Shown: positions 43,123 through 54,310, numbered from the stretch's first letter. The stretch is DNA of 64,000 bases from Antedon mediterranea (GCF_964355755.1 NC_092679.1:14310932-14374931); one strand, 5' to 3'. Notes: a model not told the origin generated them from the letters alone. Numbers and translations are program-made.

Positions 43123-43209
43123 CCCTCGATAGCTCAGTTGGTAGAGCGGAGGACTGTAGAGTTAAACAATGGTATCCTTAGGTCGCTGGTTCAAATCCGG
43201 CTCGAGGGA
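43123..43209 (+). tRNA. tRNA-Tyr(GTA)
   Basis: Consensus, C-type intron. Confidence 0.92.
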
Positions 43210-43344
43210 ACATTTTTTATTCAATTTTTTCTTTATTTTTCATTGATATTAATAATGAATTTTAAAACGATTTTACAGTCTTGAGATAGTTTACCCATTC
43301 TTGTTTATTTCAAACAAAATCTAATAGACAAGGAATAAAATAAT

Positions 43345-43416
43345 TTCCCACACCGGGTATCGAACCCGGGCCGCAGTGGTGAGAGCGCCGAATCCTAACC
43401 ACTAGACCATATGGGA
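43345..43416 (-). tRNA. tRNA-Glu(CTC), variant
   Basis: T-loop GGGTATCGAACC and CGCAGTGG changes. Confidence 0.78.
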
Positions 43417-43549
43417 AAACTTGAGAATCCCCTAAATGTAGGCGCTAATATTGGTGTTCTAGTTTTTCATGGAACACGATTCATTATCAGTACATTTTAT
43501 TGAAATAAACATTCCATAATAGGCTACGATTAACGAGAGAGAGACACTG

Positions 43550-43637
43550 CCCTCGATAGCTCAGTTGGTAGAGCGGAGGACTGTAGAGTTTAATAACTGG
43601 TATCCTTAGGTCGCTGGTTCAAATCCGGCTCGAGGGA
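43550..43637 (+). tRNA. tRNA-Tyr(GTA)
   Basis: T-type intron with AATAACTGG. Confidence 0.92.
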
Positions 43638-43766
43638 ACATTTTTATTCAATTTTTTTTTTTATTTTTCATTGACAATGAATTTTAAAACGATTTTACAG
43701 TCTTGAGATAATTTACCCATTCTTGTTTATTTCAAACAAAATCTAATAGACAAGGAATAAAATAAT

Positions 43767-44749
43767 TTCCCACACCGGGTATCGAACCCGGGCCGCGATT
43801 TTTTTTTTTCGTACATAAGTTGGGGACCCCCTCATGAAACGTCACAAAATAAACATGAATAATTCATCAGTTAAATTTTCTTGTTCCGTGTGCACCCAAG
43901 CGTATAGCAACAAGAAGTGATTACAGTAGTTTACACAAGTGCGGTACGATTCTAGGCCTATCTCCGCTGTGGTTGCCGCGTGCGATTTCATAATAGAATA
44001 GCGGCGTTTTGTGTGGATTGTCGAAATAATCAGCCTTTAGTTTTATGGTGTGTTTAATATAATTTATTACTAAAGAATTACGTGTTAAAATTATAGTTTC
44101 TATTGATACTATTAGGCCTAAAAACTATTCTCTAAACCCATGTCTATTCTAGTAGTAGCTGTGTTGGTGTGTGTGACGTGTGTGTTAGAGTCAGCAAAAT
44201 TAAACAATAAACATTACACAAAAATACATTTTTTATTCTCGTGGGTCTAACCTTCCCATCTGATGTGTTCATATACGCGCAGTTCCTTTGATTACATGCA
44301 TATTGTTTGATAATAAAATAGCAGAATTTAAAAAATACAGTACACAAATTATACACATTCTTTATTCTTGTGGGTCTAAGCTTTCTTTGGGCTATGTCCA
44401 ATGAATTACTACTTAGTGTAATGTCTTGCCTAGCTGTCGATTAGCCTCGACTCGACACATTTTGCATAGTGGTGTGTGTGTGTATGAAGAAGAGTGCGCG
44501 AAGGCAATCACGTGAATTGACTTAGAATACTAGGCCTACTGTGTAGAAAGTATCGTATCGCAGTTGTGTAATCACTTCTTGTTGCTATACGCTTGGGTGC
44601 ACACGGAACAAGAAAATTTAACTGATGAATTATTCATGTTTATTTTGTGACGTTTCGTGAGGGGGTCCCCAACTTATGTACGAAAAAAAAAATCGCACCC
44701 GGGCCGCGGTGGTGAGAGCGCCGAATCCTAACCACTAGACCATATGGGA
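43767..44749 (-). pseudogene. tRNA-Glu split by a transposon
   Basis: The 3' acceptor and T arm lie at 43767-43794. The remaining part resumes at 44697, after a 902-bp insertion and a 9-bp duplication. The unbroken paralogue is at 47231. Confidence 0.92.
43795..44696. mobile_element. 902-bp MULE-like transposon, non-autonomous
   Basis: Long terminal inverted repeats of about 130 bp (43795-43925 and 44567-44696), starting GCGATTTTTTTTTT then CGTACATAAGTTGGGG. Flanked by a 9-bp duplication, ACCCGGGCC (43786-43794, 44697-44705). Long inverted repeats with 9-bp target duplications fit Mutator-like elements; with no transposase, this is inference. The interior repeats a GTGGGTCTAA motif and has no convincing ORF. 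Confidence 0.85.
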
Positions 44750-44882
44750 AAACTTGAGAAACCCCTAAATTTAGACGCTAATATTGGTGTTCGTGTTTAT
44801 CATGGAACACGATTCATTATCAGTACATTTTATTGAAATAAACATTCCATAATAGGTTACGATCAACGAGAGAGAGACACCG

Positions 44883-44970
44883 CCCTCGATAGCTCAGTTG
44901 GTAGAACGGAGGACTGTAGAGTTTAATAATTGGTATCCTTAGGTCACTGGTTCAAATCCGGCTCGAGGGA
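44883..44970 (+). tRNA. tRNA-Tyr(GTA), AACGG/CACTGG lineage
   Basis: T-type intron, both lineage changes. Confidence 0.7.
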
Positions 44971-45105
44971 AAGTTTTTTATTCAATTTTTTCTTTATTTT
45001 TCATTGATAATGAATTTTAAAACGATTTTACAGTCTCGAGATAATTTACCCATTCTTGATTATTTCAAATAAAATATTATAGGCCTAGACAAGTAATAAA
45101 ATAAT

Positions 45106-45177
45106 TTCCCACACCGGGAATCGAACCCGGGCCGCGGCGGTGAAAACGCCGAATCCTAACCACTAGACCATATGGGA
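45106..45177 (-). tRNA. tRNA-Glu(TTC)
   Basis: Consensus TTC, class 1. Confidence 0.92.
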
Positions 45178-45310
45178 AAACTTGAGAAACCCCTAAATTT
45201 AGGCGCTAATATTGGTGTTCGGGTTTTTCATGGAACACGATTCATTATCAGTACATTTTATTGAAATAAACATTCAATAATAGGTTACGATCAACGAAAG
45301 AGAGACACCG

Positions 45311-45398
45311 CCCTCGATAGCTCAGTTGGTAGAGCGGAGGACTGTAGAATTTAATAATTGGTATCCTTAGGTCGCTGGTTCAAATCCGGCTCGAGGGA
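45311..45398 (+). tRNA. tRNA-Tyr(GTA)
   Basis: T-type intron starting AATTT. Confidence 0.9.
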
Positions 45399-45532
45399 AC
45401 ATTTTTATTCAATTTTTTCTTTATTTTTCATTGATAATGAATTTTAAAATGATTTTACAGTCTTGAGATAATTTACCCATTCTTGATTATTTCAAATAAA
45501 ATATTATAGGACTAGACAAGAAATAAAATAAT

Positions 45533-45604
45533 TTTTCACACCGGGAATCGAACCCGGGCCGCGGTGGTGAAAACGCCGAATCCTAACCACTAGACCATAT
45601 GGGA
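45533..45604 (-). tRNA. tRNA-Glu(TTC), variant
   Basis: Acceptor TTTTTCAC; GGTGGTG. Confidence 0.73.
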
Positions 45605-45737
45605 AAACTTGAGAAACCCCTAAATTTAGGCGCTAATATTGGTGTTCGGGTTTATCATGGAACACGATTCATTATCAGTACATTTTATTGAAATAAACAT
45701 TCCATAATAGGTTACGATCAACGAGAGAGAGACACCG

Positions 45738-45825
45738 CCCTCGATAGCTCAGTTGGTAGAGCGGAGGACTGTAGAGTTAAAAAATTGGTATCCTTAGGTC
45801 GCTGGTTCAAATCCGGCTCGAGGGA
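45738..45825 (+). tRNA. tRNA-Tyr(GTA)
   Basis: Consensus, A-type intron. Confidence 0.93.
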
Positions 45826-45960
45826 ACATTTTTTATTAAATTTTTTCTTTATTTTTCATTGATATTAATAATGAATTTTAAAACGATTTTACAGTCTTGA
45901 GATAATTTACCCACTCTTGTTTATTTCAAACAAAATCTAATAGACAAGGAATAAAATAAT

Positions 45961-46032
45961 TTCCCACACCGGGAATCGAACCCGGGCCGCGGCGGTGAGA
46001 GCGCCGAATCCTAACCACTAGACCATATGGGA
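45961..46032 (-). tRNA. tRNA-Glu(CTC)
   Basis: Consensus, class 2. Confidence 0.92.
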
Positions 46033-46165
46033 AAACTTGAGAAACCCCTAAATTTAGGCGCTTATATTGGTGTTCGTGTTTTTCATGGAACACAATTCAT
46101 TATCAGTACATTTTATTGAAATAAACATTACATAATAGTTTACGATCAAAGAGAGAGAGACACCG

Positions 46166-46253
46166 CCCTCGATAGCTCAGTTGGTAGAGCGGAGGACTGT
46201 AGAGTTAAAAAATTGGTATCCTTAGGTCGCTGGTTCAAATCCGGCTCGAGGGA
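46166..46253 (+). tRNA. tRNA-Tyr(GTA)
   Basis: Consensus, A-type intron. Confidence 0.93.
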
Positions 46254-46382
46254 ACATTTTTATTCAATTTTTTTTTTTATTTTTCATTGACAATGAATTT
46301 TAAAACGATTTTACAGTCTTGAGATAATTTACCCATTCTTTTTTATTTCAAACAAAATCTAATAGACAAGGAATAAAATAAT

Positions 46383-46454
46383 TTCCCACACCGGGAATCG
46401 AACCCGGGCCGCAGCGGTGAGAGCGCCGAATCCTAACCACTAGACCATATGGGA
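46383..46454 (-). tRNA. tRNA-Glu(CTC)
   Basis: CCGCAGCGG, matching 42920 at 3,463 bp. Confidence 0.86.
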
Positions 46455-46585
46455 AAACTTGAGAAACCCCTAAATGTAGGCGCTAATATTGGTGTTCTAG
46501 TTTTTCATGGAACACGATTCATTATCAGTACATTTTATTGAAATAAACATTCCATAAGGCTACGATTAACGAGAGAGAGATACTG

Positions 46586-46672
46586 CCCTCGATAGCTCAG
46601 TTGGTAGAGCGGAGGACTGTAGAGTTAAACAATGGTATCCTTAGGTCGCTGGTTCAAATCCGGCTCGAGGGA
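46586..46672 (+). tRNA. tRNA-Tyr(GTA)
   Basis: Consensus, C-type intron; matches 43123. Confidence 0.92.
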
Positions 46673-46807
46673 ACATTTTTTATTCAATTTTTTCTTTATT
46701 TTTCATTGATATTAATAATGAATTTTAAAACGATTTTACAGTCTTGAGATAGTTTACCCATTCTTGTTTATTTCAAACAAAATCTAATAGACAAGGAATA
46801 AAATAAT

Positions 46808-46879
46808 TTCCCACACCGGGTATCGAACCCGGGCCGCAGCGGTGAGAGCGCCGAATCCTAACCACTAGACCATATGGGA
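46808..46879 (-). tRNA. tRNA-Glu(CTC), variant
   Basis: GGGTATCGAACC and CGCAGCGG; matches 43345 apart from one base. Confidence 0.8.
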
Positions 46880-47012
46880 AAACTTGAGAATCCCCTAAAT
46901 GTAGGCGCTAATATTGGTGTTCTAGTTTTTCATGGAACACGATTCATTATCAGTACATTTTATTGAAATAAACATTCCATAATAGGCTACGATTAACGAG
47001 AGAGAGACACTG

Positions 47013-47100
47013 CCCTCGATAGCTCAGTTGGTAGAGCGGAGGACTGTAGAGTTTAATAATTGGTATCCTTAGGTCGCTGGTTCAAATCCGGCTCGAGGGA
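47013..47100 (+). tRNA. tRNA-Tyr(GTA)
   Basis: Consensus, T-type intron; matches 43550. Confidence 0.93.
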
Positions 47101-47230
47101 ACATTTTTATTCAATTTTTTTTTTTTATTTTTCATTGACAATGAATTTTAAAACGATTTTACAGTCTTGAGATAATTTACCCATTCTTGTTTATTTCAAA
47201 CAAAATCTAATAGACAAGGAATAAAATAAT

Positions 47231-47302
47231 TTCCCACACCGGGTATCGAACCCGGGCCGCGGTGGTGAGAGCGCCGAATCCTAACCACTAGACCATATGG
47301 GA
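47231..47302 (-). tRNA. tRNA-Glu(CTC), empty site
   Basis: Unbroken counterpart of the gene split at 43767-44749, with the same GGGTATCG and GGTGGTG variants. Confidence 0.85.
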
Positions 47303-47435
47303 AAACTTGAGAAACCCCTAAATTTAGACGCTAATATTGGTGTTCGTGTTTATCATGGAACACGATTCATTATCAGTACATTTTATTGAAATAAACATTC
47401 CATAATAGGTTACGATCAACGAGAGAGAGACACCG

Positions 47436-47523
47436 CCCTCGATAGCTCAGTTGGTAGAACGGAGGACTGTAGAGTTTAATAATTGGTATCCTTAGGTCAC
47501 TGGTTCAAATCCGGCTCGAGGGA
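47436..47523 (+). tRNA. tRNA-Tyr(GTA), AACGG/CACTGG lineage
   Basis: T-type intron; matches 44883. Confidence 0.7.
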
Positions 47524-47658
47524 AAGTTTTTTATTCAATTTTTTCTTTATTTTTCATTGATAATGAATTTTAAAACGATTTTACAGTCTCGAGATAATTT
47601 ACCCATTCTTGATTATTTCAAATAAAATATTATAGGCCTAGACAAGTAATAAAATAAT

Positions 47659-47730
47659 TTCCCACACCGGGAATCGAACCCGGGCCGCGGCGGTGAAAAC
47701 GCCGAATCCTAACCACTAGACCATATGGGA
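47659..47730 (-). tRNA. tRNA-Glu(TTC)
   Basis: Consensus TTC, class 1. Confidence 0.92.
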
Positions 47731-47863
47731 AAACTTGAGAAACCCCTAAATTTAGGCGCTAATATTGGTGTTCGGGTTTTTCATGGAACACGATTCATTA
47801 TCAGTACATTTTATTGAAATAAACATTCAATAATAGGTTACGATCAACGAAAAAGAGACACCG

Positions 47864-47951
47864 CCCTCGATAGCTCAGTTGGTAGAGCGGAGGACTGTAG
47901 AATTTAATAATTGGTATCCTTAGGTCGCTGGTTCAAATCCGGCTCGAGGGA
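47864..47951 (+). tRNA. tRNA-Tyr(GTA)
   Basis: T-type intron starting AATTT; matches 45311. Confidence 0.9.
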
Positions 47952-48085
47952 ACATTTTTATTCAATTTTTTCTTTATTTTTCATTGATAATGAATTTTAA
48001 AATGATTTTACAGTCTTGAGATAATTTACCCATTCTTGATTATTTCAAATAAAATATTATAGGACTAGACAAGAAATAAAATAAT

Positions 48086-48157
48086 TTTTCACACCGGGAA
48101 TCGAACCCGGGCCGCGGTTGTGAAAACGCCGAATCCTAACCACTAGACCATATGGGA
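48086..48157 (-). tRNA. tRNA-Glu(TTC), variant
   Basis: Acceptor TTTTTCAC; GGTTGTG. Confidence 0.7.
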
Positions 48158-48290
48158 AAACTTGAGAAACCCCTAAATTTAGGCGCTAATATTGGTGTTC
48201 GGGTTTATCATGGAACACGATTCATTATCAGTACATTTTATTGAAATAAACATTCCATAATAGGTTACGATCAACGAGAGAGAGACACCG

Positions 48291-48378
48291 CCCTCGATAG
48301 CTCAGTTGGTAGAGCGGAGGACTGTAGAGTTAAAAAATTGGTATCCTTAGGTCGCTGGTTCAAATCCGGCTCGAGGGA
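48291..48378 (+). tRNA. tRNA-Tyr(GTA)
   Basis: Consensus, A-type intron. Confidence 0.93.
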
Positions 48379-48513
48379 ACATTTTTTATTCAATTTTTTC
48401 TTTATTTTTCATTGATAATGAATTTTAAAACGATTTTACAGTCTTGAGATAATTTACCCATTCTTGATTATTTCAAATAAAATATTATAGGACTAGACAA
48501 GGAATAAAATAAT

Positions 48514-48585
48514 TTCCCACACCGGGAATCGAACCCGGGCCGCGGCGGTGAGAGCGCCGAATCCTAACCACTAGACCATATGGGA
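48514..48585 (-). tRNA. tRNA-Glu(CTC)
   Basis: Consensus CTC beside class 1 spacer (recombinant). Confidence 0.92.
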
Positions 48586-48718
48586 AAACTTGAAAAACCC
48601 CTAAATTTAGGCGCTAATATTGGTGTTCGGGTTTATCATGGAACACGATTCATTATCAGTACATTTTATTGAAATAAACATTCCATAATAGTTTACGATC
48701 AAAGAGAGAGAGACACCG

Positions 48719-48806
48719 CCCTCGATAGCTCAGTTGGTAGAGCGGTGGACTGTAGAGTTAAAAAATTGGTATCCTTAGGTCGCTGGTTCAAATCCGGCTC
48801 GAGGGA
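48719..48806 (+). tRNA. tRNA-Tyr(GTA)
   Basis: A-type intron; anticodon-stem GCGGTGGAC change. Confidence 0.82.
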
Positions 48807-48935
48807 ACATTTTTATTCAATTTTTTTTTTTATTTTTCATTGACAATGAATTTAAAAACGATTTTACAGTCTTGAGATAATTTACCCACTCTTGTTTATT
48901 TCAAACAAAATCTAATAGACAAGGAATAAAATAAT

Positions 48936-49007
48936 TTCCCACACCAGGAATCGAACCCGGGCCGCGGCGGTGAGAGCGCCGAATCCTAACCACTAGACCA
49001 TATGGGA
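48936..49007 (-). tRNA. tRNA-Glu(CTC)
   Basis: T-stem change CACCAGGAATC. Confidence 0.83.
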
Positions 49008-49070
49008 AAACTTGAGAAACCCCTAAATTTAGGCGCTTATATTGGTGTTCGTGTTTATCATGGAACACGA

Positions 49071-51373
49071 CAGTCGGGCAGCAAAGTGGTTGACCTCGCG
49101 AATTATTACCAAATCAAAATTTGAATTGCCGCCATCTTGGAATCGCGATAAAGCAAGTAGTGCGGAATTACAAAATGCAGCAAAAAAAAATGTCAATAAC
49201 ATTTAAATAGCATATTCATACAATTAAATTTATATTAATAAAATTCAACTAAGGATTTTACGAAAGATAGGCTACTTAAGAAATACTGCCGAGATCGGTT
49301 CCCCCACACGGCGTAGGGTACCGCAGTGCTAAGGGGCCTAGGTAGGAAAAAATCTGATTTTACCTGTTAAACATGCTTGAACCAAGGCCATTTTAATATA
49401 TATTATCCAGATTATATATCAAAACAAACTGATAAAAGGATTTGTTGATTTGCTTCTGATGAGAAAAGTGCCGGATTCATTTCGCTGACGGCGAATGAAT
49501 ACACGAATTTTCGCCATTTTCTAGCACTAGCCTTGGGTACCCAGACAGCTGATAACGATTATATTCGATTGTCCAGACGTCTCTGCTACTGGTGCTCAAT
49601 ACTACAGTATGTATTACTATGGACCTATAGGTCCATGGTATTACTGTACATATAGTACTGTATGTTTAGTTTTTGCTTTCTTTATGGCAAAATAAATATT
49701 TAATTTTTATTATTGCTTATTTTGCTTTAACTTTATCCAAGAAGAAGTAAATATTATTATATATATGCATATTACAGTCAAGTTGCAACTGCCACGAATC
49801 CACTCCACTTTGGTTACTAACTAAATAATTAATAGTATAACATCATAACTAACAAACAAATTAACAAGTTAATAAATTAACCACCATTAAATAATTTTAT
49901 TTACAAAAAAATATTTTACATACAGTATAACATGTAATATCTTATTTACATCGAAGTAAAATATGCCTATCAAACTATCTTGCTCAGGCTAAAATATCAA
50001 GTTATATATGTCAATATTTGAGTTAAATCATCGCGATAATAACATTTTTATTTTTTTTTTTTATTTTTAAAGACGTCTGTTACGTACATCAATTTACAAA
50101 TATCAAAATAGGATTGTTTTTGCAGCACAAGATGAATCACAAGTCTGATAGTTTATTCTTAGAAACCTGAAAGAAAAAAAAACACCAATAATGAGCTATT
50201 CATAGTTAAATAATTTTAATGTCAACTTTAGTCATCCTAAATTTTGTCGCCATGATCACTACTATACACAATACTGTATATATAAATATCATATGTACGA
50301 CCATCCAAATTACCTCATCCTACCACAGTCCTTCCTAGCCTAGGCTACATTATTGTCATATATTTACAAACCTCCAACAGCCACAACGTATTTTCTTTTC
50401 TTTGGCAAAGAATTTCCCGTAATATAGTCCTAAATTAATTAAATAAAAAGGTCTAGGCCTAGGCCTTTCTTTAAATATCCGACGATATATATCCATAATG
50501 ATAATCCAGTGGATATAGATTCAACATTTTAAACATAATAATAATATGGCTTCACATTGATTATAATAAGTCGGCGATATGCCACTAAAAACTAGCCTGC
50601 GGCCCTCTCTATCCGCCTACAAATAGCACTGGGTTTCCGTCAAATGGGCTAGGCCTAGATAATACTACAAGTTGGGTACATTTTTTTACAACCAAATAAT
50701 CTACAATTATATTGCAATATTTACTAAACTAGCACCAAATCCAAAATAAAAAAGCTACTAATAACATATTTTGGTATATTAACTGGTTTAAAAACGGATT
50801 GCACATAGTGATTTTGAAGGATTGAAATTACTCAACCACACGGCCTGTACTAAACATACGAATCCAAGATGGAGTCTGCTTAGAATATATCCCCAGCTTT
50901 GAACGGATATTGAATCCGTCCCATAAGCTGAACCAAGCTTAAACTTTCAGAAAAGATAGATTAATAACCTAATAACCAACCACTAAGTTTTTATAAAGGT
51001 TCCGTGCTGATGAGAAAAGTGCCGGATTCCCTACGAAACCAAACAAATAAATCATGTAGCCTACCTCAACGAACACCTCCATCTGCACTTTTTTCTTCAA
51101 TAAGCTCTGTCGTCCTTTCCTGGGCTATTTATACCAAAATTTTGTGGCGGGAATAATCTTCCATATTAGGAGTAACAATTTCCAAATATAGAAAGATATA
51201 ATTTAACCCGGATGGTGGAAATTGCAGCAGATTTGTAAGGGTATTCCCATGCAAAATGCTTGCCGCGAAGTGAAAAGCGAACCGGAAGTCACTATAACTT
51301 GGCGATGCTCAGTGACCTGCGCAGTTAAAAAACAGCGTTTTAACGGTTAAATGAGCACTTTGCTGCTCGACTG
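49071..51373. mobile_element. 2.3-kb DNA transposon, non-autonomous
   Basis: Splits the spacer word GGAACACGATTCATTATC. Ends are CAGTCGGGCAGCAAAGTG and its inverse with one mismatch (18 bp); the flanking duplication is ACGA (49067-49070, 51374-51377). A 22-bp word, TGATGAGAAAAGTGCCGGAT plus TC, occurs near each end (about 49458 and 51008) in direct orientation. No ORF of note. Superfamily not decided; CAGT ends with a 4-bp duplication could fit a CACTA/Chapaev-type element. Confidence 0.8.
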
Positions 51374-51447
51374 ACGATTCATTATCAGTACATTTTATTG
51401 AAATAAACATTCCATAATAGGTTACAATCAACGAGAGAGAGACACCG

Positions 51448-51535
51448 CCCTCGATAGCTCAGTTGGTAGAACGGAGGACTGTAGAGTTTAATAATTGGTA
51501 TCCTTAGGTCACTGGTTCAAATCCGGCTCGAGGGA
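51448..51535 (+). tRNA. tRNA-Tyr(GTA), AACGG/CACTGG lineage
   Basis: T-type intron, both lineage changes. Confidence 0.7.
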
Positions 51536-51670
51536 AAGTTTTTTATTCAATTTTTTCTTTATTTTTCATTGATAATGAATTTTAAAACGATTTTACAGTC
51601 TCGAGATAATTTACCCATTCTTGATTATTTCAAATAAAATATTATAGGCCTAGACAAGTAATAAAATAAT

Positions 51671-51742
51671 TTCCCACACCGGGAATCGAACCCGGGCCGC
51701 GGTGGTGAAAACGCCGAATCCTAACCACTGGACCATATGGGA
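51671..51742 (-). tRNA. tRNA-Glu(TTC)
   Basis: GGTGGTG and ACTGGACC changes. Confidence 0.83.
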
Positions 51743-51877
51743 AAACTTGAGAAACCCCTAAATTTAAGCGCTAATATTGGTGTTCGTGTTTTTCATGGAA
51801 CACAATTCATTATCAGTACATTTTATTGAAATAAACATTCCATAATAGGTTACGATCAACGAGAGAGAGAGACACCG

Positions 51878-51964
51878 CCCTCGATAGCTCAGTTGGTAGA
51901 GCGGAGGACTGTAGAGTTAAACAATGGTATCCTTAGGTCGCTGGTTGAAATCCGGCTCGAGGGA
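51878..51964 (+). tRNA. tRNA-Tyr(GTA)
   Basis: C-type intron; B box GGTTGAAATCC. Confidence 0.78.
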
Positions 51965-52100
51965 ACATTTTTATTCAATTTTTTTTTTTTATTTTTCATT
52001 GACAATGAATTTTAAAACTATTTTACAGTCTTGAGATAATTTACCCATTCTTGATTATTTCAAATAAAATATTATAGGCCTAGACAAGTAATAAAATAAT

Positions 52101-52172
52101 TTACCACACCGGGAATCGAACCCGGGCCGCGGCGGTGAAAACGCCGAATCCTAACCACTAGACCATATGGGA
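52101..52172 (-). tRNA. tRNA-Glu(TTC)
   Basis: Acceptor TTTACCAC; matches 41643. Confidence 0.8.
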
Positions 52173-52305
52173 AAACTTGAGAAACCCCTAAATTTAGGCG
52201 CTAATATTGGTGTTCGGGTTTTTCATGGATCACAATTCATTATCAGTACATTTTATTGAAATAAACATTCCATAATAGATTACGATCAACGAGAGAGAGA
52301 CACCG

Positions 52306-52393
52306 CCCTCGATAGCTCAGTTGGTAGAGCGGAGGACTGTAGAGTTAAAAAATTGGTATCCTTAGGTCGCTGATTCAAATCCGGCTCAAGGGA
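52306..52393 (+). tRNA. tRNA-Tyr(GTA), variant
   Basis: A-type intron; CTGATTCAAAT T arm and CTCAAGGGA acceptor. Confidence 0.73.
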
Positions 52394-52528
52394 ACATTTT
52401 TTATTCAATTTTTTCTTTATTTTTCATTGATATTAATAATGAATTTTAAAACGATTTTACAGTCTTGAGATAATTTATCCATTCTTGTTTATTTCAAACA
52501 AAATCTAATAGACAAGGAATAAAATAAT

Positions 52529-52598
52529 TTCCCACACCGGGAATCGAAACCGGGCCGCGGCGGTGAGAGCGCCGAATCCTAACCACTAGACCATGGGA
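52529..52598 (-). pseudogene. tRNA-Glu(CTC), 2-nt acceptor deletion
   Basis: ACCATGGGA as at 40359 and 42071. Confidence 0.7.
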
Positions 52599-52731
52599 AA
52601 ACTTGAGAAACCCCTAAATTTAGACGCTAATATTGGTGTTCGTGTTTATCATGGAACACGATTCATTATCAGTACATTTTATTGAAATAAACATTCCATA
52701 ATAGGTTACGATCAACGAGAGAGAGACACCG

Positions 52732-52819
52732 CCCTCGATAGCTCAGTTGGTAGAACGGAGGACTGTAGAGTTTAATAATTGGTATCCTTAGGTCACTGGT
52801 TCAAATCCGGCTCGAGGGA
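52732..52819 (+). tRNA. tRNA-Tyr(GTA), AACGG/CACTGG lineage
   Basis: T-type intron; matches 47436 at 5,296 bp. Confidence 0.7.
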
Positions 52820-52954
52820 AAGTTTTTTATTCAATTTTTTCTTTATTTTTCATTGATAATGAATTTTAAAACGATTTTACAGTCTCGAGATAATTTACCC
52901 ATTCTTGATTATTTCAAATAAAATATTATAGGCCTAGACAAGTAATAAAATAAT

Positions 52955-53026
52955 TTCCCACACCGGGAATCGAACCCGGGCCGCGGCGGTGAAAACGCCG
53001 AATTCTAACCACTAGACCATATGGGA
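52955..53026 (-). tRNA. tRNA-Glu(TTC)
   Basis: One change, GAATTCTAACC. Confidence 0.87.
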
Positions 53027-53159
53027 AAACTTGAGAAACCCCTAAATTTAGGCGCTAATATTGGTGTTCGGGTTTTTCATGGAACACGATTCATTATCAG
53101 TACATTTTATTGAAATAAACATTCAATAATAGGTTACGATCAACGAAAAAGAGACACCG

Positions 53160-53247
53160 CCCTCGATAGCTCAGTTGGTAGAGCGGAGGACTGTAGAGTT
53201 TAATAATTGGTATCCTTAGGTCGCTGGTTCAAATCCGGCTCGAGGGA
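53160..53247 (+). tRNA. tRNA-Tyr(GTA)
   Basis: Consensus, T-type intron. Confidence 0.93.
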
Positions 53248-53381
53248 ACATTTTTATTCAATTTTTTCTTTATTTTTCATTGATAATGAATTTTAAAACG
53301 ATTTTACAGTCTTGAGATAATTTACCCATTCTTGATTATTTCAAATAAAATATTATAGGACTAGACAAGAAATAAAATAAT

Positions 53382-53453
53382 TTTCCACACCGGGAATCGA
53401 ACCCGGGCCGCGGTGGTGAAAACGCCGAATCCTAACCACTAGACCATATGGGA
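53382..53453 (-). tRNA. tRNA-Glu(TTC)
   Basis: TTTTCCAC and GGTGGTG changes. Confidence 0.8.
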
Positions 53454-53586
53454 AAACTTGAGAAACCCCTAAATTTAGGCGCTAATATTGGTGTTCGGGT
53501 TTATCATGGAACACGATTCATTATCAGTACATTTTATTGAAATAAACATTCCATAATAGGTTACGATCAACGAGAGAGAGACACCG

Positions 53587-53674
53587 CCCTCGATAGCTCA
53601 GTTGGTAGAGCGGAGGACTGTAGAGTTAAAAAATTGGTATCCTTAGGTCGCTGGTTCAAATCCGGCTCGAGGGA
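53587..53674 (+). tRNA. tRNA-Tyr(GTA)
   Basis: Consensus, A-type intron. Confidence 0.93.
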
Positions 53675-53809
53675 ACATTTTTTATTCAATTTTTTCTTTA
53701 TTTTTCATTGATATTAATAATGAATTTTAAAACGATTTTACAGTCTTGAGATAATTTACCAATTCTTGTTTATTTCAAACAAAATCTAATAGACAAGGAA
53801 TAAAATAAT

Positions 53810-53881
53810 TTCCCACACCGGGAATCGAACCCGGGCCGCGGCGGTGAGAGCGCCGAATCCTAACCACTAGACCATATGGGA
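53810..53881 (-). tRNA. tRNA-Glu(CTC)
   Basis: Consensus, class 2. Confidence 0.92.
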
Positions 53882-54014
53882 AAACTTGAGAAACCCCTAA
53901 ATTTAAGCGCTAATATTGGTGTTCGTGTATTTCATGGAACACAATTCATTATCAGTACATTTTATTGAAATAAACATTCCATAATAGTTTACGATCAAAG
54001 AGAGAGAGACACCG

Positions 54015-54102
54015 CCCTCGATAGCTCAGTTGGTAGAGCGGAGGACTGTAGAGTTAAAAAATTGGTATCCTTAGGTCGCTGGTTCAAATCCGGCTCGAGG
54101 GA
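54015..54102 (+). tRNA. tRNA-Tyr(GTA)
   Basis: Consensus, A-type intron. Confidence 0.93.
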
Positions 54103-54238
54103 ACATTTTTTTATTCAATTTTTTCTTTTTTTTTCATTGATAATGAATTTTGAAACGATTTTACAGTCTTGAGATAATTTACCCATTCTTGTTTATTTCA
54201 AATAAAATATTATAGGCCTAGACAAGAAATAAAATAAT

Positions 54239-54310
54239 TTCCCACACCGGGAACCGAACCCGGGCCGCGGCGGTGAAAACGCCGAATCCTAACCACTAGA
54301 CCATATGGGA
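54239..54310 (-). tRNA. tRNA-Glu(TTC)
   Basis: T-loop change GGAACCGAACC. Confidence 0.82.

Noticed and set aside
44144-44401. An 85-codon minus-strand ORF inside the 902-bp element
   Set aside because: It is made of an internally repeated PTRIKNV motif from duplicated DNA, with no transposase-like residues.
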